DNA of 64,000 nt from Armatimonadota bacterium. GTDB lineage: Bacteria; Sysuimicrobiota; Sysuimicrobiia; Sysuimicrobiales; Humicultoraceae. Numbering within the stretch: the first letter of the stretch is position 1; each line of letters begins with the position of its first letter. The stretch spans positions 44,682 to 108,681 of the forward strand of contig VGFA01000005.1 of the NCBI GenBank assembly GCA_016869025.1. The letters run 5' to 3'. The notes under the pieces were generated by a model that saw only the letters and a list, made by a program, of their open reading frames with translations, was not told the origin of the DNA and did no database searches. This document shows positions 1 to 7,461 of this stretch, in pieces. The position numbers and the translations under genes are program-made.

Positions 1-506
1 CCAGGTACGGCGGATACGTCATGGTCCTCAAGCACACCGGCAGGAAGACCGGCCTCACCCGCCTGACTCCCCTGAACTTCGCCGAGGTGGGCGGCGACAT
101 CTACTGCACGGCCGGCTTCGGGCAGACGGCGGACTGGTACCGCAATATCACGGCCAACCCTCGGGTAGAGGTCTGGCTGCCTGACAGCCGGTGGTCGGGG
201 TTGGCAGAGGACGTCACAGGAAGGTCGGATCGAATCGATCTGTTTCGCAGGGTCATCATAGCCAGCGGCTTCGCGGGCCCCCTGTACGGGGTGAACGAGA
301 AGAAGAGCACCGATGCGGAAGTAGAGGGCCTGCTGGGGACCTACAGGCTTGTCCGTATACGGCGCGAGCAGACCATCACCGGGCGTGGCGGTCCTGGGGA
401 CCTGGCATGGGTGTGGCCCCTGGCGGTGCTCGTCCTCCTCCTTTTGCTGGCCAGAAGGCGACATCGAAACAAGGGTGAGGCCGAAGGAAGAGGCCGTAAC
501 CGCTAG
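1..506 (+). CDS. Ddn-like deazaflavin-dependent nitroreductase family protein, 5' partial, C-terminal membrane anchor
   Basis: The reading frame is open to the left edge (R-Y-G-G-Y-V precedes the first ATG at 21), so the gene starts outside the window. The stretch HTGRKTGLTRLTPLNF followed by ADWYRNITANPRVEVWL matches the split beta-barrel of the F420-dependent nitroreductase/quinone reductase (Ddn) family, where the TGR-K-SG-R--TPL segment helps form the cofactor pocket. An unusual addition is a single hydrophobic helix near the C terminus (WVWPLAVLVLLLLLA) followed by basic residues, which would anchor the enzyme on the cytoplasmic face of the membrane. Use of F420 is inferred from the family only. 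The substrate is unknown. Confidence 0.7.
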   Translation, partial: RYGGYVMVLKHTGRKTGLTRLTPLNFAEVGGDIYCTAGFGQTADWYRNITANPRVEVWLPDSRWSGLAEDVTGRSDRIDLFRRVIIASGFAGPLYGVNEKKSTDAEVEGLLGTYRLVRIRREQTITGRGGPGDLAWVWPLAVLVLLLLLARRRHRNKGEAEGRGRNR

Positions 507-891
507 ACCGGGCCTTCTCCTTCACGGAAAGAGGGCGACCTCTCACTTGCCAATGAACGGCGGGAATCCCCCGAACCCAACGCGCGCAAACGCTCTTGCT
601 CGGAATCCCTGCTCCATTCGTCAACCGGATCCTGAGCCCGTATCTCGCCGGAATCCTGCCCGTTCAAAGGGACTCAGCGTTCTCGGCCCTAGCGACCGGT
701 GTCTACTGGTGGCGACTTCGAAGCGCGGCAGGCAGTCCACCGCACCAGGGAGTTGTCATGCTCGAAGGGTAGGTATTACCTGCACCATCTTGGCCGGAGG
801 TCATCCCGGGGAAAGGTAGTACACGGCGCGCAGGCCGGCGTGTACCTCAAAGAAGGTGGCGCACGCCATCGCACGTGGAGGAGGCTCCTAA
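507..891. other. Gene-poor spacer
   Basis: No frame here gives a recognisable protein, although several short open frames exist. A strong ribosome binding site (GGAGGAGG, about 874-882) sits just before the next gene. No tRNA, hairpin-plus-U-run or repeat was seen. Confidence 0.5.
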
Positions 892-1242
892 ATGGAGCGG
901 AAGGTCGCGGTGCTGGTTAGGCAAGAAGGGTTAGGAAGAACTCGGCCCGACGATCAGGCATTCGGTCTAGAGATGTTCGATCTCTTCCTGCATGCCATGG
1001 AGAGTCAGGTAACCAGGCTGCATGCGATGTGCTTCTATACCGGAGGTGTCAGACTGGTTTGCGAGGGCTCGCCGGTGCTCGCAAGCCTGCAGCTCCTGGC
1101 GGGGATGGGCGTGCGCCTGGTAGTTTGTGGAACATGCCTTGAACACTTCGGCCTATCCGAAAAGGTTGCGGTTGGCGAAGTGGGTGGGATGAAGGACATC
1201 GTAGACTTGCTGATGGAAGCAGGCCACGTCATCACGGTGTAA
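892..1242 (+). CDS. DsrE/YedF-like protein, probable selenium or sulfur metabolism
   Basis: A 116-residue protein. The order 'FYTGGVRLVCEGSPVL', then 'MGVRLVVCGTCLEHFGL', then 'VGEVGGMKDIVDLL' is the pattern of the C-terminal DsrE-like domain of YedF, annotated as a sulfurtransferase-like selenium metabolism protein. The conserved Cys of the CGTC motif is the likely reactive residue. The N-terminal TusA-like domain of full-length YedF is missing, so this is a stand-alone DsrE module. The ATG at 892 is chosen for the GGAGGAGG ribosome site just upstream. A selenium role fits the selenoprotein SelD gene about 26 kb away, but that link is inference. The 3' end overlaps the decayed reverse-strand frame that follows. 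Confidence 0.72.
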   Translation: MERKVAVLVRQEGLGRTRPDDQAFGLEMFDLFLHAMESQVTRLHAMCFYTGGVRLVCEGSPVLASLQLLAGMGVRLVVCGTCLEHFGLSEKVAVGEVGGMKDIVDLLMEAGHVITV

Positions 1243-1569
1243 TATTCTCGGGCGCCTCATCCCCAGCGTAAGGCTGGCGCGGAGGCGTCGTTGTAGCTGC
1301 CGGAAAGCCTCGTCATGATCACAGTGACCACGACGCGCCTCGCCGAGCGCACCGTATCGCACCGCCGTGAATCCTGTCGTCACCGTCCACTGGGGCGGGG
1401 GTGCAATCGCCTCGTCGTCTGCAGCGCCAGGGCCGGCTTCCGCGTCTCCGTTGAGGATGAGGTTTCTGCCGAACTGGGCATCGGGTTGGGCCTGGGCAAA
1501 CTGATACTCCGTGAGGGCGCTCAGGCTCACCAGGACAACCGCGAGCCCGACTGACAGGACGATCCGCAT
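1153..1569 (-). pseudogene. Truncated secreted protein, N-terminal fragment with 'NGDAEAG' motif
   Basis: A good ribosome site (GGGAGG) precedes ATG 1569, followed by a clear Sec signal peptide (MRIVLSVGLAVVLVSLSALT, then QAQP). The mature part begins NLILNGDAEAGPG and runs to QWTVTTGFTAVRYGA, an N-terminal signature of secreted carbohydrate-binding-like (galactose-binding fold) proteins. After about residue 75 the frame becomes arginine-rich without family character and then runs through the 3' end of the yedF-like gene. I infer that the rest of the gene was lost and the remaining frame is fortuitous. Confidence 0.5.
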
Positions 1570-1600
1570 CGCCAGCCTCCCGTACCCCGTCCAGGGGGTA

Positions 1601-1624
1601 TGGGCCCTGAGGGATTCGAACCCC
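1601..1624 (-). repeat. tRNA 3'-end fragment (T-loop and acceptor strand), candidate attachment remnant
   Basis: The reverse strand reads as a T-loop (TTCGAAT flanked by G- and C-rich stem strands) followed by an AGGGCCC acceptor strand and discriminator A. The 24 bases match the copy at 2827-2850 in all but one position and share the acceptor strand of the intact tRNA-Lys at 4960-5035. No 5' half of a tRNA is present. It lies in the same orientation as the other two copies. Confidence 0.55.
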
Positions 1625-1715
1625 GACGCTCGAAGAAGACCGCAAGCATAGTCACGGGGTCCGATCGGGGGGACTGGGGCATGCGTTGCGTGGATCTGTG
1701 GGAGGGGGCCAGGCA

Positions 1716-2807
1716 ATGAACCCGTGTGACCGGGTACGGATGACGCTGAATCACATCGCCCCCGACCGCCCTCCAGTTGATGGGACCTTCCGCTCGCAGG
1801 TATGGAGGAAGTTGCGGGCCCACGTCGGCGTACACGACGATGACCAAATCATGGATATGCTCGGCTTTGATTTCCGTCAGGCCGTCGTCGAACCGTCTCG
1901 CGAATTCGCTTCCACGGCGGTACCCGCTCCCGTTGAGGTCGGCGTGGGCGTCGGGTCGCGGAACCTGGTTCGTGTGCTGCCCAACGGCGAGTTCGAGGAC
2001 GATCGCGGCATCCGCCGGGTCATCGATAGTACCGAGACCTACTACAGTTTCACTCGCCACCCCCTCGGGGGCGCCGAGAGCCCGGACGTCTTCACGTTCC
2101 CGAATCCTGATCTCCCCGAACGCTACACTCACCTCTCCAGGCAGGTGCAGCGGTTCAAAGATCGCTACATGGTTCAAATCGAGACCGGGAATATCTTCCG
2201 CGACGCGTGGGAGTTGCGCGGATTTGAACAGTTCCTGATGGACACGCGCATCAACCGTGCTTTCACCACCCGGTTGCTCGATCGCATCACTGTGCACAAG
2301 ATTGCGGACGTGAACCGGATGGTCGAGGCTGGAGCCGACATCATCCAGATGGCTGGTGACATCGCAACCGGTCAGGGCATGATGATCTCCCCCGCTTGGT
2401 GGCGGGCCGAGATCAAACCGCGTCTCGCGCGGGTTGTTGCCGCAACGCGCCGCTCTGGCGTGTACTACTACTTTCACAGCGACGGCGCCATGCAGGCGGT
2501 GATTCCCGACCTTATCGAGCTTGGTTTCGATATCGTCGATCCTCTACAGCCGGAATGCATGGATGTCGTGGCACTCAAACGCCAGTATGGGGCCCGCATC
2601 ACGTTCCATTCGACTTTGTCCTCACAGCGTACCTTGCCGTTTGGGAACGTCGAGGATGTGCGTGCCGAAGTCAGAGCGCGCATCAGGGAGTTGGGACAGA
2701 CCGGCGGCCTGATCCTGGCCCCGTCTAACGTCGTGCAGCATGACGTGCCGCTGGAGAATCTGTTGGCGGTTTACGATGAGGCCTTGAGGTCGTCAGGAAT
2801 CATGTGA
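1716..2807 (+). CDS. Uroporphyrinogen decarboxylase (URO-D) superfamily protein
   Basis: A 363-residue protein starting at ATG 1716, with GGAGGG at the usual distance; an upstream in-frame ATG (1686) lacks such a site. It has the URO-D/MtaA TIM-barrel layout: an N-terminal 'DRVRMTLNHIAPDRPPVDG' opening, central 'GADIIQMAGDIATGQGMMISP' and 'YYFHSDGAMQAVIPDLIELGFDIVDPLQP', and the terminal 'GGLILAPSNVVQHDVPLENLLAVYDEA'. Such proteins include HemE and cobalamin or corrinoid methyltransferases. No other haem or corrinoid gene is near, so a methyl-transfer role is more likely than haem synthesis, but the substrate cannot be named. The gene lies between two tRNA 3' fragments and may be insertion cargo. 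Confidence 0.8.
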   Translation: MNPCDRVRMTLNHIAPDRPPVDGTFRSQVWRKLRAHVGVHDDDQIMDMLGFDFRQAVVEPSREFASTAVPAPVEVGVGVGSRNLVRVLPNGEFEDDRGIRRVIDSTETYYSFTRHPLGGAESPDVFTFPNPDLPERYTHLSRQVQRFKDRYMVQIETGNIFRDAWELRGFEQFLMDTRINRAFTTRLLDRITVHKIADVNRMVEAGADIIQMAGDIATGQGMMISPAWWRAEIKPRLARVVAATRRSGVYYYFHSDGAMQAVIPDLIELGFDIVDPLQPECMDVVALKRQYGARITFHSTLSSQRTLPFGNVEDVRAEVRARIRELGQTGGLILAPSNVVQHDVPLENLLAVYDEALRSSGIM

Positions 2808-3223
2808 CGTGCCTCATCCTGCCGGGTGGGCCCTGAGGGACTCGAACCCCCGTCGCGCGGGTTCTGTATCAGAGCGTTTGGTCCCGAGAATTAGCAAGGG
2901 ATTAGCTGAAACCAGGCAGCAAGAATCTCCCACGGTCTGGCGCAACCTCCAATCCAGATCACGTGCGCGAGCCGCTCGGTCAGCGCCGCGCTCACGTTGT
3001 ACACCACGCCGCAGTTTCTCACGTCAAACCGGATCTCTTGGTGGGCCGGGCGCTCGACCGCCTCCTCGATGCTGATCGGTCTGCGCTCCTGACAGAGGTC
3101 GTCCTGCGAAATGATAACCTATACGCGGAACGTACCTTGACAGGCTACATTCTGCAAGCAGGAGATAACTCAAGATCGGAGAATGATGCCCTGAATGCGA
3201 AACGCAGCTCGTGAGGAATCGAA
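2808..3223. other. Intergenic region with tRNA remnant and possible -35 box
   Basis: Contains the tRNA fragment listed separately. The rest has no convincing gene. A TTGACA hexamer lies at about 3137-3142, upstream of the AbiE pair, but no well-spaced -10 box follows, so a promoter is only possible. Confidence 0.4.
2825..2863 (-). repeat. Direct repeat of the 3' half of tRNA-Lys, candidate att site
   Basis: Thirty-four of 39 bases match 4961-4999, the 3' part of tRNA-Lys(TTT), in the same orientation. The match covers acceptor strand, T arm, variable region and the 3' anticodon stem, and stops at the anticodon itself. The T-stem differences are largely compensatory. Duplicated tRNA 3' halves beginning at the anticodon loop are the usual footprint of tyrosine-recombinase integration. 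The interval between the copies holds only the AbiE pair and no integrase. Confidence 0.65.
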
Positions 3224-4060
3224 ATGCAGATGAAAGATCACTCGCGCCTCAAGACCCTGGGGCCGCAGGCGGCGCGCCTGGTGACCACCTTGCACGAACG
3301 GGGGCGGCCGATCTTCACCCTGGCCGACGTCAAGGAGATCACGGGCCTCAGGCCGGGGCCCGCCCGCGCCTTCATGCACAAGATCGCCGCCCGCGGCATC
3401 GCGGTCCGGCTGCGGCCTGGGGTCTTCGCGCTGATCCCGTTCGATCTGGGCCGCGCCCGCGAGTACTTGGGCAATCCCTACGTCGTGGCCCGCGAACTGG
3501 CGGGCGGGACAGACTACTACCTCTCCCACGCCTCTGCCATGGATCTCCACGGGATGACAACCCAGCCCCAGCTCATCATCTACACCACCTCTCCTCGGTG
3601 GCGACGCAGCCGGTCGGTACTCGGGACGACGTTCCGATTCGTCTACTGCAAGCGCGCGCGCTTCTTCGGCACCATCCCCCACTGGGTGGAGAAGCACGAG
3701 CAGGTCACCGTCAGCGACCCCGAGCGGACCGTGCTGGACGGCCTGCGCCAGCCCGAGTACTGCGGCGGCATCACCGAGATCGCGAAGGGCCTGTGGATGC
3801 GCCGAGCCGACCTCGATCCTTCGAAGCTCGTCAACTACGCCCTGCGGCTTGGCATCGGGGCCGTGATGCGACGGCTGGGGTATCTGATGGAGACGTATGG
3901 CCTGGGCACGCCGCGCCAGCTCGAACGACTCCGGCGGCGCCTCACGCCGGCCTACGCGCTGCTCGACCCACTCCTCCCGCGAGAAGGGAAGTTCCTCGCC
4001 CGATGGCGGCTGCGGCTCAACGTCCCTCCCGAGGAGCTGCGAGCGGCAGTCGGGACTTGA
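3224..4060 (+). CDS. AbiEi-type antitoxin/transcriptional regulator of a type IV toxin-antitoxin system
   Basis: A 278-residue protein. The N-terminal region (about 10-75) is a winged-helix segment (FTLADVKEITGLRPGPARAF, then VRLRPGVFALIP). The central region (YYLSHASAMDLHGM, and TVSDPERTVLDGL) is typical of AbiEi antitoxins. In this family the antitoxin represses its own operon and counters AbiEii without binding the toxin. The toxin gene follows after 3 bases. The pair lies between tRNA-Lys and a copy of its 3' half, consistent with a mobile defence or stabilisation cassette. Confidence 0.82.
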   Translation: MQMKDHSRLKTLGPQAARLVTTLHERGRPIFTLADVKEITGLRPGPARAFMHKIAARGIAVRLRPGVFALIPFDLGRAREYLGNPYVVARELAGGTDYYLSHASAMDLHGMTTQPQLIIYTTSPRWRRSRSVLGTTFRFVYCKRARFFGTIPHWVEKHEQVTVSDPERTVLDGLRQPEYCGGITEIAKGLWMRRADLDPSKLVNYALRLGIGAVMRRLGYLMETYGLGTPRQLERLRRRLTPAYALLDPLLPREGKFLARWRLRLNVPPEELRAAVGT

Positions 4061-4063
4061 GCG

Positions 4064-4906
4064 GTGATCCCCCGGCGCAGCCTGTCCTTGCTCTCAAACC
4101 GCCTGGCCCAGGCAGGCGGCCGGCGGATCCCGGAGGCCGTGCTGGAGCGTGACTACTGCCTGGCGTGGTTCCTGGTCGGCCTCTCGCGCGCGCCGCTGCG
4201 AGAGCGCCTGGCGTTCAAGGGTGGGACCGCCCTTAAGCGTTGCTACTTCGCCGGCTTCCGGTTCTCCGAAGACCTCGACTTCACGTTGACCACCGAGACC
4301 CCGTTCAAGGTGATCCGCGAAGAGCTCGACCCCGTCTTCGCGGAGATCCAGCGCGCATCCGGGATCATCTTCCGGTTCGTCCGCCAGGACAGACAGCCCC
4401 ACGCCAACAGCCACACCTTCTACCTCGGCTATGAGGGCCCGCTGCCCGCGCCCGCCGCCGGCAGGGAGGTCAAGGTAGATATCACGATCCGAGAACGCGT
4501 CGTCTTCCCTCTGGAGCGCCGCCCCGTCCTCCGGGGGTACGAGGAGTACACCGATCTGCCCGGGGGTACCAGGGTGCCGGTCTACTCGCTCGGCGAGATT
4601 GCCGCGGAGAAGGTCGTGGCACTGATGGACCGGGCCCGCGCGGAACCCCGCGACCTCTACGACGCGTGGTTCCTCCTGACCGGAGCGCACGCCGATCCCG
4701 CAGACCTCCTCGCCGCCGTCGAGGCGAAGTGGGCGTTCCGCGGGAAGACCCTTCAGGAGGTGCGGGGCGCGTTCCGGGCCAAGGAGGCCCGGTACCGGCG
4801 CCTCTGGGAACCGCGACTGGCCCCTCAGATGGTCGAGCTGCCTCCGTTCGAGGTCGTCTATCGCGGGGTAGCGCGGACCTTGCGTCGGGCTGGCGTGATC
4901 CGCTAG
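4064..4906 (+). CDS. AbiEii-type nucleotidyltransferase toxin
   Basis: A 280-residue protein beginning with GTG. The hallmark 'FKGGTALKRCYF' (about 50-60) followed by 'RFSEDLDFTL' is the nucleotidyltransferase core (GG-T/S plus D-x-D) of AbiEii/AbiGii toxins. A second conserved block, 'VYSLGEIAAEKVVALMDRARAEPRDLYDAWFLL', is also present. Family members modify tRNA or other targets with nucleotides and cause growth arrest or phage abortion. It is co-transcribed with the AbiEi gene, and all key residues are intact. Confidence 0.85.
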   Translation: MIPRRSLSLLSNRLAQAGGRRIPEAVLERDYCLAWFLVGLSRAPLRERLAFKGGTALKRCYFAGFRFSEDLDFTLTTETPFKVIREELDPVFAEIQRASGIIFRFVRQDRQPHANSHTFYLGYEGPLPAPAAGREVKVDITIRERVVFPLERRPVLRGYEEYTDLPGGTRVPVYSLGEIAAEKVVALMDRARAEPRDLYDAWFLLTGAHADPADLLAAVEAKWAFRGKTLQEVRGAFRAKEARYRRLWEPRLAPQMVELPPFEVVYRGVARTLRRAGVIR

Positions 4907-4959
4907 AGCGCGAAGACCCGAGAAGTCCGGCGGCGGAAGCGCAGTCGTCGTGCAAGTCC

Positions 4960-5035
4960 TGGTGGGCCCTGCAGGACTCGAACCTGCGACGCGCGGGTTA
5001 AAAGCCCGCCGCTCTACCCGCTGAGCTAAGGGCCC
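4960..5035 (-). tRNA. tRNA-Lys (anticodon TTT)
   Basis: The reverse strand folds as a complete cloverleaf: acceptor GGGCCCT/AGGGCCC, D stem GCTC/GAGC, anticodon stem GCGGG/CCCGC with loop CTTTTAA, and T stem GCAGG/CCTGC with TTCGAGT. The anticodon (TTT) occupies 5000-5002. The discriminator is A and a CCA end is encoded (4960-4962). The TATACT on the reverse strand at 5066-5071 is a fitting -10 box. The 3' half is duplicated at 2825-2863 and in part at 1601-1624. Confidence 0.93.
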
Positions 5036-5076
5036 AACACCTGGACGGGCGGCCTACCGGCGAGTAGTATAGCACG

Positions 5077-5130
5077 CCTGCGGCCCTCCACCTGCGGCCA
5101 TCCGCCTGCGGCCATCCGCCTGCGCCCGGG
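5077..5130. repeat. 14-bp GC-rich tandem repeat, about 3.5 copies
   Basis: Units starting CCTGCGGCC occur at 5077, 5091, 5105 and in part at 5119. The second and third are identical and the first differs at a few positions. The array occupies the spacer upstream of tRNA-Lys and downstream of the M28 peptidase gene. Similar three-copy arrays occur elsewhere in this window. Confidence 0.75.
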
Positions 5131-5135
5131 TGCCG

Positions 5136-6380
5136 CTATCCCTGCCCTCGCACCTGACCGTCCAAGTACCCCAGCAGCGCCCAGGCAAACTCCTCGGTAC
5201 GGTCGAGTACACCGGGGTCTACCCTGTCAAACGTGTCGGTAGGCCGGTGCCAGTCGGGCAGCACGCCCTGCGGGGTAAAGTTGATGATCGCCAGCGAGCG
5301 GCAGCCCGCGGCGGTCAGCGGCGAGTGCTCGCTGAACAGCCCGCGGTAGTAGTGCTCGTATGCGCCGAGGTCCGGGCGGGCTGCGGCCACCGCGCGCGCC
5401 GCGGCCAGCAGCGAGGGATCTGCGCGCATCGGGAGCAGCACGTGCTCCGCAGTGATCATGCACGGCCCGGCCCCAGCCCCGGCGATGTTGTCGAGAATCA
5501 ACCAGTCGGCGTCCCTCAGTCCGGGGTACTCCTCCAGCAGCCGCACCGGGCCGGTGGCGCCTGTCTCCTCGGCGCCGGAGTTCAGCAGCCACACCTCTGT
5601 GCCGTCCAGCGGTGAATCCTTGAGCCGGGCGGCCAGGGCGAGGACCGCGGCCGCGCCCGAAGCGTTGTCGTTGGCCCCGGGCACGTACCGGCTGAACTCG
5701 GGCTGCAGGGTGACAAGGAGCACCACGGCCACGATCGCCGCGGGCGGGAGCGCGAACCGCAGGCTGTAGACATCCGGCCACACAACGGCCAGTGTCAGCA
5801 GCCCGGCAAGCGCCACAAACGAGATCACGCCCAGCGTGGTCAGCGCCTGGAACACGCGGAACGCCAGTGGCGATGCCATTGCCAGCGGCGTGCGGTGCGT
5901 GTCCACGTGCCCGCTGACGACGATGGTGCGCCTACGCTCGCCGCGCGGCCTCGCGACCGCACATACGTTCTGCGAGGTGCCCTGCGGTATGAGCCGAGCC
6001 AGATGGTTAGGGCGGAACGCGAGTTGCAGCAGGATCGAGACAGTTGTGCCCAGAGCGAGCAGGGCTGCCAGCAACCTCCCGGCAGCCCGTACCCCGGCCA
6101 CGAGGGCGCCGGGTCCCGGCCCTCCTGGGACCTGCGCCCCTGCTGACGGCAAGAGCAGATAGAAGGCAAGCAGGCTGAAGAGCACCAGCCCCGCTCCGAT
6201 CGAGAATGGTGCCCATCCCGAGCGCGCGGCGCGGAACGGCTGCACGCGCACGTCGTAGCCCAGGTCGCGCATCACCTGCGCGCAGTAGTCCGAGGCGCGG
6301 CGCTCCTGATCGGTGCATGACCCGCGGGGACCGATGGCAACAGAAAGGTGCTCGATGTGCCGGAGCGCGTCCTGACTCAT
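5136..6380 (-). CDS. Membrane-associated M28 family zinc aminopeptidase
   Basis: A 414-residue protein. Metal-site motifs of the M28 family are visible in order: VSGHVDTHRTP (about 152-162), GANDNASGAAAVLALAA (about 235), NSGAEETGATG (about 268) and LPDWHRPTDTFDRVDP (about 380), giving the expected H, D, E, E/D and H ligands. Two hydrophobic regions, about 58-125 and 170-225, insert into the N-terminal half, so this is a membrane-anchored form. It starts 3 bases after the AI-2E-type transporter gene, which suggests co-transcription. A role in trimming imported or exported peptides is plausible given the many peptide transporters nearby. Confidence 0.8.
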   Translation of the reverse strand: MSQDALRHIEHLSVAIGPRGSCTDQERRASDYCAQVMRDLGYDVRVQPFRAARSGWAPFSIGAGLVLFSLLAFYLLLPSAGAQVPGGPGPGALVAGVRAAGRLLAALLALGTTVSILLQLAFRPNHLARLIPQGTSQNVCAVARPRGERRRTIVVSGHVDTHRTPLAMASPLAFRVFQALTTLGVISFVALAGLLTLAVVWPDVYSLRFALPPAAIVAVVLLVTLQPEFSRYVPGANDNASGAAAVLALAARLKDSPLDGTEVWLLNSGAEETGATGPVRLLEEYPGLRDADWLILDNIAGAGAGPCMITAEHVLLPMRADPSLLAAARAVAAARPDLGAYEHYYRGLFSEHSPLTAAGCRSLAIINFTPQGVLPDWHRPTDTFDRVDPGVLDRTEEFAWALLGYLDGQVRGQG

Positions 6381-6383
6381 GAT

Positions 6384-7394
6384 TCAGGGCCTCCACCACG
6401 CGATGATCTCGCGCGCCACCACAACCACCGGTACCGCGAAGAACATCCCCAGCAATCCAAAGAGCTGCCCCAACGCCAGCAGGGCGACGATGATCGCCAG
6501 GGGATGAATGCGGGTCATGCGGCCGATCACCAGCGGTACCAGGACGTTGGCCAGCAGCTTCACCAGCGTTACCACCAGCAGCGCCCACGCCCAGACCGCG
6601 CCGCCCTCCGGGGCTGCCGCCAGCAACGCGACGCCGTAGGTGGCGAAGCCACCGATGTATGGAATGGCCTCGGCCACGCCCGCGAAGGCGCCGATCGCCA
6701 GCGGACCCGGAACGCCGGCCAGCGCCAGCCCGGCAGCGGTCAGGGTACCGACGATCGAGCTGACGACGACCTGCGCCCACAGGCCCCAACGCAGCGTGGT
6801 CGTCAGCGTTGCCAGCAGCGCCTCGACGCGCGCGCGGTCACGCGCGGAAATCAGCGACAGGGTCGCGGCCCGCGCCGGCCTGTAGTCCAGGAGCACGAAG
6901 TAAACCGCAAAGGGCACGAGCAGCAGGAGGTAGATCTGGCCGATGCTCCTGGCTGCCACATTGACGGTCCGCGCTACCGCGGCGTTGGCGGCGGTGACAG
7001 CGGTCTCACCCGCGCGCTCCCAGGCGGTGCGGAGCAGGTGCGGGAAGGTCGGCTCGGCCACCCGAACCTGCCACCCTGACAGGAACTCGGTCACCGCGGC
7101 GATTCCCTGCGGCGTCAGGGCCATCAACACCTGTCCCTGATGGATGATCCAGGGGATGACGCTCATCACCCCCAGCACCAGCAACGCGGCCAGACCCAGC
7201 AGCGCAAGCCCTGCCGCGGCGCCGCGCGGCATGCGGGCGCGGGTCTCGAGCCGGTCCACAACCGGGAAGATTGGGAAGGTAGTCACGGCCACGACGACGG
7301 TCGCGGTCACCAGAGTGCTGAGGCGACCGAGCACCCATACGGCGGCAACCAGGCCCGCGGCCCAGAGAGCGGGGCGGAGCCACGATCGGTCCAT
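6384..7394 (-). CDS. AI-2E/PerM family membrane transporter
   Basis: A 336-residue integral membrane protein with about seven or eight hydrophobic helices. The C-terminal 'FAGVAEAIPYIGGFATYGVALL', 'LLANVLVPLVIGRMTRIHPLAIIVALLALGQLFGLLGMFFAVPVV' is diagnostic of the AI-2E transporter (PerM/YdiK) family. Members are thought to export or exchange small molecules or ions, and substrate assignment from sequence is unreliable. It is upstream of and nearly contiguous with the M28 peptidase gene. Confidence 0.85.
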   Translation of the reverse strand: MDRSWLRPALWAAGLVAAVWVLGRLSTLVTATVVVAVTTFPIFPVVDRLETRARMPRGAAAGLALLGLAALLVLGVMSVIPWIIHQGQVLMALTPQGIAAVTEFLSGWQVRVAEPTFPHLLRTAWERAGETAVTAANAAVARTVNVAARSIGQIYLLLLVPFAVYFVLLDYRPARAATLSLISARDRARVEALLATLTTTLRWGLWAQVVVSSIVGTLTAAGLALAGVPGPLAIGAFAGVAEAIPYIGGFATYGVALLAAAPEGGAVWAWALLVVTLVKLLANVLVPLVIGRMTRIHPLAIIVALLALGQLFGLLGMFFAVPVVVVAREIIAWWRP

Positions 7395-7461
7395 GGTCCG
7401 CAGATTCAGCGCGCAGACCCCGATTCCCCCTGGGACCTGCGATCAGCGCACGGGCGGTCTG

